In this document: positions 13,098 through 20,736 of the stretch, piece by piece
Numbering within the stretch: the first letter of the stretch is position 1
Layout: every line of letters begins with the position of its first letter
Origin: a virus
Strand: one strand, 5' to 3'
IMG/VR virus record: IMGVR_UViG_3300037264_005984
Span: 1-34,312 of that record
Length of the DNA: 34,312 nucleotides
Position numbers and translations under genes: made by a program
The notes under the pieces: generated by a model
The model's input: the letters and a program-made list of their open reading frames with translations, nothing else
Told to the model about the DNA's origin: nothing
Database searches by the model: none

Positions 13098-14506
13098 AGT
13101 TCAAACGGTATGATGGGTCAGGTCTTCGAGCGATCCTCGCGGGGATGGTGGTTGATCGAACGGTGTGCAGTCGGATAGCTAGCCAGTGGCCGACTGATGG
13201 GAGTGGGCTGTTCGATGCGCCTTGGGCCAACTTGGTTGGGGGTTGGTGTGTTGAACACTTGCGGAAGTATGGTGAGCCTCCGAATGGACAGCTTCGTTCG
13301 CTGTACAACGATTGGGCAACAACAACCAAGGCTCCAGATGAGACAGTGCGAGGGGTTGAGACGTTTCTGACAGTGGCTGATGAGGAACGGTCACGAGCGG
13401 AACAGGAGTCTATCAATTCTGATTACGTGTTGGACCAAGCTGACAGGTATTTCAATACAGTTCGTTTGAAGGCTGCGATGGAGCGGGTTGAAGAGCTGTT
13501 GGAAGTTGGCAAGGTGGTTGAAGCCGAGGCAGTGCTGACGAAGTTGTCGCGGGTGCGGCTGTCGAGTCATTCGATGGTCAAGGTGGCTGAGGATTGGGAT
13601 GCGTGGCGGAAGGCATTCGATATTGATCGACAGCGACCGTTGGTCACGTACCCAGGGAGGCTCCAGAATTTTCTAGGGGATTGGTTGCAGCGGGATACAT
13701 TGATCGGGTTCATGGCTCCGGACAAGACAGGGAAGAGTGTGTTCTTGTTGGACCTGGCTGTGCGTGCTCTGAGGAATCGAAATCGTGTGGCGTACTTTGA
13801 TGTAGGAGACAACAGTCAAGATCAGGTGATGCGAAGGCTCGGTTCTCGAGTAGCTCGGCAGCCAGGTCAAGAGAATTTCAGGCAGCAGGTGAAGGTGCCT
13901 ATTTCGATCATCAAGGGAGAGGATGGCAACTACGAAGTTGAAACGAAGACCCGTAATTTCAAAAGACCGGTTACAGTTTCCGCAGCGTTCAAAGCTGTAC
14001 AGCGGTTGAGTCGTGGGGTGGACAGACTCCGTTTGGCTGCCTACCCCAATGGCACTGCGTCGGTAGTGGCCTTGGCTTCTGAGTTGGCTGACTGGGAACG
14101 GGAGGATGGGTGGGTGCCTGATGTCATTGTGATTGACTACGCTGACATCCTAGCAGCTCCGCCAGGCGTGAAGGATACACTGGATCAGATCGATGAGACG
14201 TGGAAGCAACTGCGAAGGTTGAGTCAAGAGAATCACTGTTTGGTTGTGACGGCCACTCAGGCTTCGGCGGCTGCGTACGGGGACAAGGCCACGGTTCTCA
14301 AGAAGCAACACTTCAGTGGACGCAAGACCAAGTTGGCACATGTGAACGGCATGGTAGGCATCAACGTGTCGGTCAAGGATCGAGAGGCAGGGGTCACCAA
14401 GTTGAACTGGGTGGTGCGGCGTGAAGGCCGTTACAGTGAGATGGATCAAGTCATTGTCGCTGGTTGTTGGGAGTGGTATGATCCGGCGGTGCGGGCAGCG
14501 GACTAG
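13094..14506 (+). CDS. DnaB-like replicative helicase
   Basis: 470 residues. The N-terminal 165 residues are helical. The RecA-like ATPase core has a Walker A variant MAPDKTGKSVFLLDLAV (first Gly replaced by Ala), a strand VAYFDVGDNSQDQVMRRLG, Walker B VIVIDYADILAAPP, and a motif H3-like TATQASAAAYGDK with a following loop. The order and length fit DnaB/gp41-type hexameric helicases. The gene overlaps the initiator by ATGA, so loader and helicase are coupled. The atypical P-loop may still bind ATP, since the GK-S/T pair is retained. Confidence 0.8.
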   Translation: MKFKRYDGSGLRAILAGMVVDRTVCSRIASQWPTDGSGLFDAPWANLVGGWCVEHLRKYGEPPNGQLRSLYNDWATTTKAPDETVRGVETFLTVADEERSRAEQESINSDYVLDQADRYFNTVRLKAAMERVEELLEVGKVVEAEAVLTKLSRVRLSSHSMVKVAEDWDAWRKAFDIDRQRPLVTYPGRLQNFLGDWLQRDTLIGFMAPDKTGKSVFLLDLAVRALRNRNRVAYFDVGDNSQDQVMRRLGSRVARQPGQENFRQQVKVPISIIKGEDGNYEVETKTRNFKRPVTVSAAFKAVQRLSRGVDRLRLAAYPNGTASVVALASELADWEREDGWVPDVIVIDYADILAAPPGVKDTLDQIDETWKQLRRLSQENHCLVVTATQASAAAYGDKATVLKKQHFSGRKTKLAHVNGMVGINVSVKDREAGVTKLNWVVRREGRYSEMDQVIVAGCWEWYDPAVRAAD

Positions 14507-14512
14507 AAAAAT

Positions 14513-14545
14513 TTGAAATACGAATTTTGAAACCTATAATAGGTT
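14513..14545 (+). promoter_or_regulatory. Promoter with palindromic -10 region
   Basis: -35 TTGAAA (14513-14518), 16-base spacer, -10 TATAAT (14535-14540). The -10 sits in a perfect palindrome AACCTAT-A-ATAGGTT (14531-14545), suggesting an operator overlapping the polymerase site. The 13-mer GAAACCTATAATA is repeated at the 27122 promoter. It probably drives the winged-helix gene and the 7-deazaguanine cluster. Confidence 0.7.
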
Positions 14546-14603
14546 GAAAGAGGAACGGGTCGGTTGACCCACTTCACAAATGATTCTCGAAAGGAGAATG
14601 AAC

Positions 14604-15218
14604 ATGAGTAGTGTTACGATCACGCGGCGAGATGCAGTGGCCCTGTGTGTTGGACTTGGTTTCAAGACGGCAGCCAAGTGGGACAAGCAACGGATGATCA
14701 TCAAGCTGCAGGAACTGGCTACGATGGTTGCGGACGGGGGCATTGCGGTGCCGGAGGACGCGGAGAATGCGGAGAAGCTGAACAAGACCCTCGCGAAGGT
14801 TGCCAAGTCCAAGGGCGACGTCGAAATCGTCTCGGGAGAAGAGAAAGAGGAGCAGCCCGTTGCGGCCAAGCCGGAGAAGAAGGCCAAGCCGGAGAAGAAG
14901 GCCAAGCCGGAGCCTGAGGCTGACGATGAAGAGGAAGAGGAGGCTGGGGACGAGGATGAAGGGGACGAGGACGAGAAGGTGCCGGCGAGAGCCAAGCCGG
15001 AGAAGAAGGCGAAGGGCGCAGTCGCTCGCGATGCGTTTTCCAATCGTGTCGGGTCCCAGGCTGCCACGATCAATGCAGTGCTCGGGAAGAAGGGGAAGAC
15101 CCGCAAGCAGATTTGTGAGGAGACCGGCCTCGGTCTTGCTCGCATCGCCGGCCATATCAAGTTCTTGGTCGACAAGGGATTCGTCAAGGTCGACGACGAC
15201 AAGATCGTTGTTGTGTGA
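14604..15218 (+). CDS. Winged-helix protein with charged repeat linker
   Basis: 204 residues. A helical N-terminal part (ITRRDAVALCVGLGFKTAAKWDKQRMIIKLQELA) is followed by a long low-complexity linker with AKPEKKAKPEKKAKPE and a Glu/Asp run. The C-terminal winged helix has INAVLGKKGKTRKQICEETGLGLARIAGHIKFLVDKGFVKV. It resembles small DNA-binding regulators with a histone H1-like tail. ATG 14604 has the correct 7-base spacing to AGGAG (14592-14596); ATG 14598 is too close. As the first gene of the operon behind the palindromic promoter, it could autoregulate it. The similar Lys/Pro/Glu style of the SSB tail is noted. Confidence 0.65.
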   Translation: MSSVTITRRDAVALCVGLGFKTAAKWDKQRMIIKLQELATMVADGGIAVPEDAENAEKLNKTLAKVAKSKGDVEIVSGEEKEEQPVAAKPEKKAKPEKKAKPEPEADDEEEEEAGDEDEGDEDEKVPARAKPEKKAKGAVARDAFSNRVGSQAATINAVLGKKGKTRKQICEETGLGLARIAGHIKFLVDKGFVKVDDDKIVVV

Positions 15219-15283
15219 TGTGTGGTTGTTGTTTGAATCGGGGAGGCGCTCGGTGTCACCCCGAGAGGGCAAGGAGAAAACTG

Positions 15284-15718
15284 ATGCCTACAATCACTCG
15301 CAAGTTGGAATGGGACTCGGGTCATCGAGTTCTTGGGCACGAAGGGAAGTGCCGGAACCTTCATGGTCATCGCTACGTCGCAGAGGTGACTGTCTGGTCA
15401 GCTGGTCTCGATCATGTGGGACGGGTCATCGACTTCGGTCTCGTCAAGAAGATCATCGGAGGCTGGATCGACGAGAACTGGGATCACAACATGTTGCTGA
15501 ACAGCAATGATCCGTTGGCTCTCGAGGATGACGAAGCGAGGTTGTGCCTTGTGGGGAGGGAGCCTTTCTTGATGCCGAAGGAGAGCAATCCGACGGCTGA
15601 GGTCATGGTGGAAGTGCTGTTCAAGACAGCGGAGATTCTTCTGCCTCAGTACCTGGTAGTGAAGAAGGTGCGGTTGTACGAGACCCCCAACTGCTACGCG
15701 GAGTACCCAAGCGAATGA
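15284..15718 (+). CDS. queD: 6-carboxytetrahydropterin synthase (QueD)
   Basis: 144 residues. Zinc ligands of the T-fold family are visible: SGHRV (H14) and LHGHRY (H27, H29). The catalytic Cys lies in GKCRNLHGH (C23), followed by DFGLVKKII and WDHNMLL. The terminal YETPNCYAEYP carries the substrate-anchoring Glu region. QueD converts dihydroneopterin triphosphate to 6-carboxytetrahydropterin, the second step to preQ0. AAGGAG lies 8 bases before ATG 15284, whereas the open frame from 15215 gives a meaningless extension. The next gene, QueE, overlaps by ATGA. Confidence 0.92.
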   Translation: MPTITRKLEWDSGHRVLGHEGKCRNLHGHRYVAEVTVWSAGLDHVGRVIDFGLVKKIIGGWIDENWDHNMLLNSNDPLALEDDEARLCLVGREPFLMPKESNPTAEVMVEVLFKTAEILLPQYLVVKKVRLYETPNCYAEYPSE

Positions 15719-16395
15719 ACAACCAAAAAGCAGAAGGGGCTGCCTTCGTCCTGGAACTCGATGTCATTGACATCTGGAATACGATTCAAGGGGAGGGTCC
15801 ATTTGCAGGGACGCCGGCAGTCTTCATCAGACTTGCTGGGTGTACTCTCCAGTGTCCTGGTTGTGATACCAACTACACTTGTGGTCGGAGGCTGTGGACG
15901 GTAGAGGAGGTTGTCCGCAAGGTCTGGCATGTACGAGGAACTTCTGACTTGGTGGTCATCACAGGCGGCGAGCCTCTGAGGCAGTCGGCATGCCTCCAGT
16001 TGTTCCACAGTCTCTCGGCACGAGAGATTCAGTTGGAGACGAATGGGGTGTCTTGTCCTTTCACTATCCCTTGGTTTGTGACAACTGTTTGTTCCCCAAA
16101 GACAACCAAGATCAGTCCGGATGTGGAGGCAGCGGTTTTGAATTGCGGAGCGTACAAGTACGTAGTGGAGTCTGGGTACACTGCGGACGAGGATGGGCTG
16201 CCCCTGCGTGTGTTGGGGAAGGATTGCCATGTAGCACGACCTCCTAGAGGTTTCCGTACGGACAAGATTTTCATCCAACCAATGGACAACGGGGATGTCT
16301 CTGATCGTGCAAACCTCACAGAGGCAGTCAGGGTGTGTAGGAAGTTTGGATACCGTTTGTGTCTGCAGGTTCACAAGATAGTGGGGTTGGCATGA
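15715..16395 (+). CDS. queE: 7-carboxy-7-deazaguanine synthase (QueE)
   Basis: 226 residues. A radical SAM cluster motif CTLQCPGC (C43, C47, C50, CxxxCxxC as in short QueE variants) follows DIWNTIQGEGPFAGTPAVFIRLAG, the QueE-specific opening. VVITGGEPLRQ is the radical SAM GGE motif, and IQLETNGV and VTTVCSPKT complete it. It rearranges 6-carboxytetrahydropterin to 7-carboxy-7-deazaguanine (CDG). It overlaps queD and the FolE fusion gene by ATGA on both sides, so the three form a coupled pathway unit. All catalytic residues look intact. Confidence 0.93.
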   Translation: MNNQKAEGAAFVLELDVIDIWNTIQGEGPFAGTPAVFIRLAGCTLQCPGCDTNYTCGRRLWTVEEVVRKVWHVRGTSDLVVITGGEPLRQSACLQLFHSLSAREIQLETNGVSCPFTIPWFVTTVCSPKTTKISPDVEAAVLNCGAYKYVVESGYTADEDGLPLRVLGKDCHVARPPRGFRTDKIFIQPMDNGDVSDRANLTEAVRVCRKFGYRLCLQVHKIVGLA

Positions 16396-17273
16396 ATGAA
16401 GTACAATTGACTTGGGGCGATGTCGGGTTGTTGGCCATCAAGGTAGCTTGTCAGCTGCCGTCGGACAGGGAGTCGTGTATCTACCCGATCCCAAGAGCTG
16501 GGGTCTTCGCTGCTCTGATGGTTCAGTCGGCAGCGTCTCTTCAGAAGAAGTTCGTGCATCTGGTCGACACTCCACAGGAGGCTACAGCGTACGTCGATGA
16601 TATCATCGACAGCGGGAACACAAGGTTGCGTACGTGCCGGGTGCATGGGGAGAAGCCCTTCTTCGCTCTGTACGAGAAAGTGAGTCCTGGGTGGGTACAC
16701 TTCCCGTGGGACAATGCGATGGGGGATACCGGTCCGGAAGAGAATGTGCGACGGCTCCTCCAGTACATCGGGGACGACCCTACTCGTGAAGGGTTGGCGG
16801 AGACTCCCGCGAGGGTGGTTCGCTCTTACGCAGAGCTGTTCAGTGGCTACTCTGTTGATCCTGGTTCTGTTATCAAGACGTTCAAGGAGGACTCATGCGA
16901 TGAAATGGTAGTGGTGAAGGACGTGGAGTTCTATTCTACATGTGAGCACCACATGCTGCCGTTCTTTGGCAAGGCTCACATTGCCTACATCCCGAATGGT
17001 CGGGTAGTGGGTGTGTCGAAGTTGGTGCGGCTGTTGGAAGTGTTTGCTCGTCGACTCCAAATCCAGGAGCGGTTGTGTGAGCAGGTGACTGCAGCATTGG
17101 ACACGAGCCTCCAGCCCAAGGGATCGGCTTGTGTGTTGGAAGCGAAGCACTTGTGCATGACTGGACGCGGAGTCGGCAAGCAACACTCGGTAATGGTTAC
17201 TTCGAGCTTGACTGGGGTGTTCAAGGATTCCAGCAGCCAAGCTCGGCAGGAATTTCTTTCAATGGTGAGGTGA
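16392..17273 (+). CDS. folE: Phosphoribosyltransferase-GTP cyclohydrolase I fusion
   Basis: 293 residues in two domains. Residues 1-110 look like a type I phosphoribosyltransferase: YPIPRAGVFAAL, the PRPP motif VDDIIDSGNT (68-77), and WVHFPWD near its end. Residues 114-293 are a full GTP cyclohydrolase I: ENVRRLLQYIGDDPTREGLAETPARVV, zinc ligands in STCEHHMLPF (C184 and its His) and HLCMTGRG (C255), plus GVSKLVRL and QERLCEQV. The FolE part makes dihydroneopterin triphosphate from GTP, feeding QueD. The phosphoribosyltransferase part could recycle a purine or 7-deazapurine base to a nucleotide; that is inference. It starts at ATG 16392 by ATGA overlap with queE. Confidence 0.88.
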   Translation: MNEVQLTWGDVGLLAIKVACQLPSDRESCIYPIPRAGVFAALMVQSAASLQKKFVHLVDTPQEATAYVDDIIDSGNTRLRTCRVHGEKPFFALYEKVSPGWVHFPWDNAMGDTGPEENVRRLLQYIGDDPTREGLAETPARVVRSYAELFSGYSVDPGSVIKTFKEDSCDEMVVVKDVEFYSTCEHHMLPFFGKAHIAYIPNGRVVGVSKLVRLLEVFARRLQIQERLCEQVTAALDTSLQPKGSACVLEAKHLCMTGRGVGKQHSVMVTSSLTGVFKDSSSQARQEFLSMVR

Positions 17274-17276
17274 GGT

Positions 17277-17735
17277 ATGAAGTACATTGGGTGGGAGTTG
17301 GAATTAGGTGAGGAAAAGATTTCAAAAACAAGAAAGAATTCTTGTGGGGAGGGGGAATTTGTCGATCAACCAGAAGCGGCAAGAGTATGGTTGAGTCATT
17401 TCAACGGCTCTCCCAAGTCTATTCAGATCATGGTGTATAAATGGCTTGTTGATCTTGTGGGGTGGCGATTTGGGAACAGTGTTTCTTTTCAGAGTGATGA
17501 ATCAGAGGACGGTATATTTGGGTTCGCTTTGCTTAATAATTGGAGGGGTTACACCTTTTCTGAGAAAGACGAGGGAAAAGGTTTGTTTTTGACAATGGCT
17601 TCGTCTCATAGTCCATCTTTGGAAAGTCTTTTGGAGTGCCACAGAAATCAGTGTGAGGGGAATGAAGTAAAGTCAATTTACATTTGCCAAGTGAAGATCG
17701 TCCCGAATGGATGTCATTTTTTGTGTGTGAGGTGA
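17277..17735 (+). CDS. Hypothetical protein in the modification cluster
   Basis: 152 residues, not recognised. It is moderately acidic with an aromatic centre (SIQIMVYKWLVDLVGWRFGNSVSF, NNWRGYTFSEKDEGKG) and a Cys-containing tail (LLECHRNQCEGN, IYICQVKIVPNGCHFLCV). Base composition is a little lower in GC than its neighbours, with T-rich codons, which might mean recent acquisition. It begins 3 bases after the folE fusion and ends 3 bases before the QueD-like gene, so it is part of the same operon and may act on the modified base or its synthesis. Confidence 0.55.
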   Translation: MKYIGWELELGEEKISKTRKNSCGEGEFVDQPEAARVWLSHFNGSPKSIQIMVYKWLVDLVGWRFGNSVSFQSDESEDGIFGFALLNNWRGYTFSEKDEGKGLFLTMASSHSPSLESLLECHRNQCEGNEVKSIYICQVKIVPNGCHFLCVR

Positions 17736-17738
17736 GTC

Positions 17739-18500
17739 ATGGCAGTCATCGTGTGGGTAACGGATACGTTCTACGGGTTCCATCGTTGGAAGGACGCTCC
17801 CTCTGAAGTTGAGTTCCTGCGGGACTTCCATCGGCACCTCTTCCACGTGAAAGTGGGCATGGCGGTCAAGCAGTTGGATCGCGAGATCGAGTTTTTTCTG
17901 TTGAAGGCTGATCTGGCAATGAAATTGGAAGACTACCAAGGGCAACAGTTCGAGAAGTCTTGTGAGATGATTGCTACCGAGATCCTCGAGTGTATGGGAG
18001 CTGAGTTCGTTGAGGTGAGTGAGGATGGAGAGAATGGGGCGACAGTCACTTGGGGCAATCCAGCGTGGGAGACGAAGGGGAAGTGTTTCGTCGGCATCGA
18101 GGCTGAGGGTCCGTGGCGAGGCAGGCAAACTCTGTTCGTCCCTGGGAGTGCCAGTCCGGAGAGGGTGTCGGCATGTTTGCGCAAGTACGAAGTGGCGTGC
18201 GTATATTACGGAGCAGGGAACGATAGGAACCTGCGACACGATACGTTGGACACCATCTGCCGCGAGGCGGGCAAGAGAGGGATGGACGCAGTTGTTGAAG
18301 TGGACGAGACAACTTTCAATGATGGGTGGACTTTGCTTGATGACATGAGTTGGGCGATTGTCATCGGGGTTGGTGTCAGTGGGTACGATTACCTCAAGAC
18401 ATGCAAGGACGACAGAATCATTTGGGAGGATCTCACTGGACGTTGTTGGTTGACGTCGACGAGGGATCCGTACTTTCAGACAGACCTTTACGTGGAGTGA
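17739..18500 (+). CDS. QueD-like paralogue with extra C-terminal domain
   Basis: 253 residues. The first 110 look like a divergent 6-pyruvoyltetrahydropterin-synthase fold: YGFHRW (H15) and FHRHLFHVKV (H31, H33) align with the two zinc-binding segments of QueD, and DREIEFFLLK and SCEMIATEIL follow in the right places, ending with VEVSEDGENGATV. The catalytic Cys that precedes the HxH pair in QueD is absent (EFLRDFHRH), so it should not carry out the QueD reaction. The C-terminal part (VGIEAEGPWRGRQTLFVPGS, VYYGAGNDRNLRHDTLDTI, YDYLKTCKDDRIIWEDLTG) is an unrecognised alpha/beta domain. In this context it could process CDG or another 7-deazaguanine intermediate; phage clusters do carry further dpd enzymes, but I cannot assign which. 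Confidence 0.55.
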   Translation: MAVIVWVTDTFYGFHRWKDAPSEVEFLRDFHRHLFHVKVGMAVKQLDREIEFFLLKADLAMKLEDYQGQQFEKSCEMIATEILECMGAEFVEVSEDGENGATVTWGNPAWETKGKCFVGIEAEGPWRGRQTLFVPGSASPERVSACLRKYEVACVYYGAGNDRNLRHDTLDTICREAGKRGMDAVVEVDETTFNDGWTLLDDMSWAIVIGVGVSGYDYLKTCKDDRIIWEDLTGRCWLTSTRDPYFQTDLYVE

Positions 18501-18504
18501 TACA

Positions 18505-19662
18505 ATGCTGTACTACCTGCCGTTGGAGCCTCTCCAGGAACGGTACACTTGGCAGTGGAGTGCCCCGATCACTGGTTGGTTGGAAAGGAATTGGATTCGA
18601 GCGGGCATCCCTTACCAAAGGATCGACGGTACCCGCCGTGTGCGGGATTATATCGGGACTGGGGTTGTGTTGGATGCGGTAGCGCGTTCGACGTACTGTT
18701 TCTCTCAGATCGAGCAACTCCTCGAGATCGCAGACCGTGGGTTGTTTCATGATGGAGATGTGATCTACCTGGATGACTTTTGGACACCCGGCCTCGAGGC
18801 GTTGCCATACCTGTTGGATCAGATTGGGGCGAAGGTCAAGGTGTACTCGTTCCTGTTTGCTCAGTCTGTTGATGAGTACGACTTCACTTACAAGATGCGG
18901 AGATGGATGCGACCAATGGAAGTTGGTTATGCGTCCATGATGGATGGGATCTTCGTTGCCCATCCTTTGCTGAAGGAGTTGGTAGTGGGGGGTGGCATTG
19001 CTCCCGAGGACAAGGTGTTCGTTTCAGGACATCCCTTTTGCTCTGAGGAGGTAGCGGAACGAATGCCGTGGCGCAGAGGCCCGTGGGAAATGAAACGACA
19101 GGACAAGGTAGTGTTCAGCAGTCGTTGGGATGACGAGAAGAACCCGCTGTTTTTCCTCAGGGTGGCTGCGTTGGTGAAGAGGTGGCGACCGGAGGCGAGA
19201 TTTGTAATCTGCACAGGGTCTCAGAAAGTGAGGTCGAACAATCACAGCAATCTGGTGAAATTGGCCCAAGCGGAAGCGGATGGGATTGTTGAGGTACGGG
19301 AAGGGTTGAGCAAGGAGGAGTACTACCAGGAGGTTGCCGAAGCCAAGGTGCAGATGAATACAGCTCTCCAAGACTTCGTTCCTCTGACATTGCTCGAGGC
19401 GTCAGTGGCAGGGACGTATCCTGTCTACCCATACTTCCGTTCGTTCCCAGATACGTTCCGGCACATGTCTGAGTATCTCTATCAAGCATTCAATGAGGAG
19501 GCTGCTGCTGCGAAGATCATCGGAGTGCTGAACAGGGATGATCTGTGGACAGAGACAGCGATCGAGGCACGCAGTTGGATCCATACTCGCTTTGATGTTG
19601 CTTGGAAGCGGCAGTTGGTTGTGATGGGATTGCTCGGAGGGAAATTCGATGAGCCGCGGTAA
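18505..19662 (+). CDS. GT-B glycosyltransferase (GT4-like)
   Basis: 385 residues. The second Rossmann domain shows the usual glycosyltransferase group 1 run: DKVVFSSRWDDEKNPLFFLRVAALVKRW, ARFVICTG, the loop EVREGLSKEEYYQEVAEAKVQMNTALQDFVPLTLLEASVAG (donor-binding region, with the family Glu in LLEA) and a C-terminal helix. The first domain has VIYLDDFWTPGLEALPYLL and a GIFVAHPLLKELVV segment. The donor and acceptor are unknown. It lies between the QueD-like and DpdA-like genes with 4 bases to one and 14 bases overlap to the other, so modification of the deazaguanine base in DNA is a reasonable guess; glycan work would be the default. Confidence 0.75.
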   Translation: MLYYLPLEPLQERYTWQWSAPITGWLERNWIRAGIPYQRIDGTRRVRDYIGTGVVLDAVARSTYCFSQIEQLLEIADRGLFHDGDVIYLDDFWTPGLEALPYLLDQIGAKVKVYSFLFAQSVDEYDFTYKMRRWMRPMEVGYASMMDGIFVAHPLLKELVVGGGIAPEDKVFVSGHPFCSEEVAERMPWRRGPWEMKRQDKVVFSSRWDDEKNPLFFLRVAALVKRWRPEARFVICTGSQKVRSNNHSNLVKLAQAEADGIVEVREGLSKEEYYQEVAEAKVQMNTALQDFVPLTLLEASVAGTYPVYPYFRSFPDTFRHMSEYLYQAFNEEAAAAKIIGVLNRDDLWTETAIEARSWIHTRFDVAWKRQLVVMGLLGGKFDEPR

Positions 19663-20536
19663 AGCGATTTTGGATTCAGGTGCTCACACACTCTACACTG
19701 AGGAGGTGTTGAAGAAGGGCAACAAGTTGGCTTTCGGTCGACCGGACAAGGGGACAGGCTTCGGGTACTACGAGACCGATGCTTTCTGGGATTACGTTGA
19801 CAAGTACGGGGAGTTCATCAAGGAGTATGGGCAGGGGTTGGATGCCTTTGTGACTGTGGACGTCATCTTCAATCCTGAGATGTCATGGAAGGTACAGAAG
19901 TATTTGGAGAGAGTGTACGGTGTTGTTCCGCTGCCGGTGTTCCATTGGGGTACAGATCAGAAGTGGTTGAAGAGGTATCTCAAGGATGGGCATCAGTACA
20001 TCGGGATTGGCGGCTTGGGCCAAGAGGTGTCGACAGCCAACTACGTTGATTGGGCGGATCGGTTGTTCTCGTACTTGCAAGGCAGTCAATCCGAGGTTAG
20101 GACGCATGGCTTTGCGATGACCTCATTCTTTCTGCTACGGAGGTACTCGTGGACGTCAGTGGATTCAACAACCTGGGTCGTGTTGGCCGGCTATGGGAAG
20201 CTCTTGATACCGCATCTTCGAATGAATTATGCAAAGGGGAGAGAGGAATTTGATTTCTCAGTGTTCCCATATATTCTTACTTCATCTAACAACGAAGGCA
20301 AGGTGAGGATAAAGAAAGGGTTGGGTTATTATTCATTGTCTGGCTTGGAGAATCGTACTGTAGGTATGTGGTTTGAGAAGATTGGACTTGTGCTCGGGGA
20401 TGACAATGAAGAGGGAGTGAGGAACAAGCACAAGCAACGGTGCATTGCCAACCTGAGGTACTTCCTTGAGTTGGAGAAGTGGTTGAAAACTCAAGAACGA
20501 AAAGTGACACCTCGAGAAAGGTTTGGATTGGTATGA
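19649..20536 (+). CDS. dpdA: DpdA-like DNA guanine transglycosylase
   Basis: 295 residues of a TIM-barrel tRNA-guanine-transglycosylase-like protein. Visible landmarks: ILDSGAHTLYT (9-14 DSGAHT, equivalent to the DSGGFQ loop of TGT), FVTVDVIFNPEMSW (68-80), YIGIGGLGQ (117-125, base-binding GGLA loop), RTHGFAMTSFFLL and SWTSVDSTTWV (167-177) with the likely nucleophile Asp at SVDST. The TGT zinc Cys cluster is not visible, as in phage DpdA. It is expected to exchange guanine in DNA for a 7-deazaguanine. It begins abruptly at the DSGA strand: the N-terminal barrel segment usually found before it is missing and appears to lie in the next small gene. GGAGG precedes the ATG. Confidence 0.82.
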   Translation: MSRGKAILDSGAHTLYTEEVLKKGNKLAFGRPDKGTGFGYYETDAFWDYVDKYGEFIKEYGQGLDAFVTVDVIFNPEMSWKVQKYLERVYGVVPLPVFHWGTDQKWLKRYLKDGHQYIGIGGLGQEVSTANYVDWADRLFSYLQGSQSEVRTHGFAMTSFFLLRRYSWTSVDSTTWVVLAGYGKLLIPHLRMNYAKGREEFDFSVFPYILTSSNNEGKVRIKKGLGYYSLSGLENRTVGMWFEKIGLVLGDDNEEGVRNKHKQRCIANLRYFLELEKWLKTQERKVTPRERFGLV

Positions 20537-20736
20537 CGACGATATTTTTCTCTGGAGGCAACACAGGCAACACAACTCCTGAGAAGTTGATTGGTGAGTC
20601 TGCGAATGTGATGCCGTCTTATTGGTACGGAGTGCGCAAGGGAAAGCCCAACAAACGGTTGCAGGGTTTATTTGAAAGGAAAGCAAAGGATGTTGGTACT
20701 GTCAAGGAAAAAAGGCGAGCGGATCAGGATCGGTGA
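20533..20736 (+). CDS. Small ORF resembling a detached DpdA N-terminus
   Basis: 67 residues, overlapping the DpdA stop by ATGA. TTIFFSGGNTGNTTPEKLI and VMPSYWYGVRKGKPNKRLQGLF have the look of the first strand and helix of TGT-like or DpdA-like proteins, which normally precede the DSGA loop. If so, this peptide would complete the barrel of the upstream DpdA in trans, in permuted gene order. The last 15 residues overlap the start of csrA out of frame. The alternative is an unrelated small phage protein. Confidence 0.5.
   Translation: MTTIFFSGGNTGNTTPEKLIGESANVMPSYWYGVRKGKPNKRLQGLFERKAKDVGTVKEKRRADQDR

Noticed and set aside
15219-15283. preQ1 riboswitch before queD
   Set aside because: Only a small CTCGG/CCGAG stem is present; the short hairpin plus A-rich tail or other preQ1 classes cannot be drawn.
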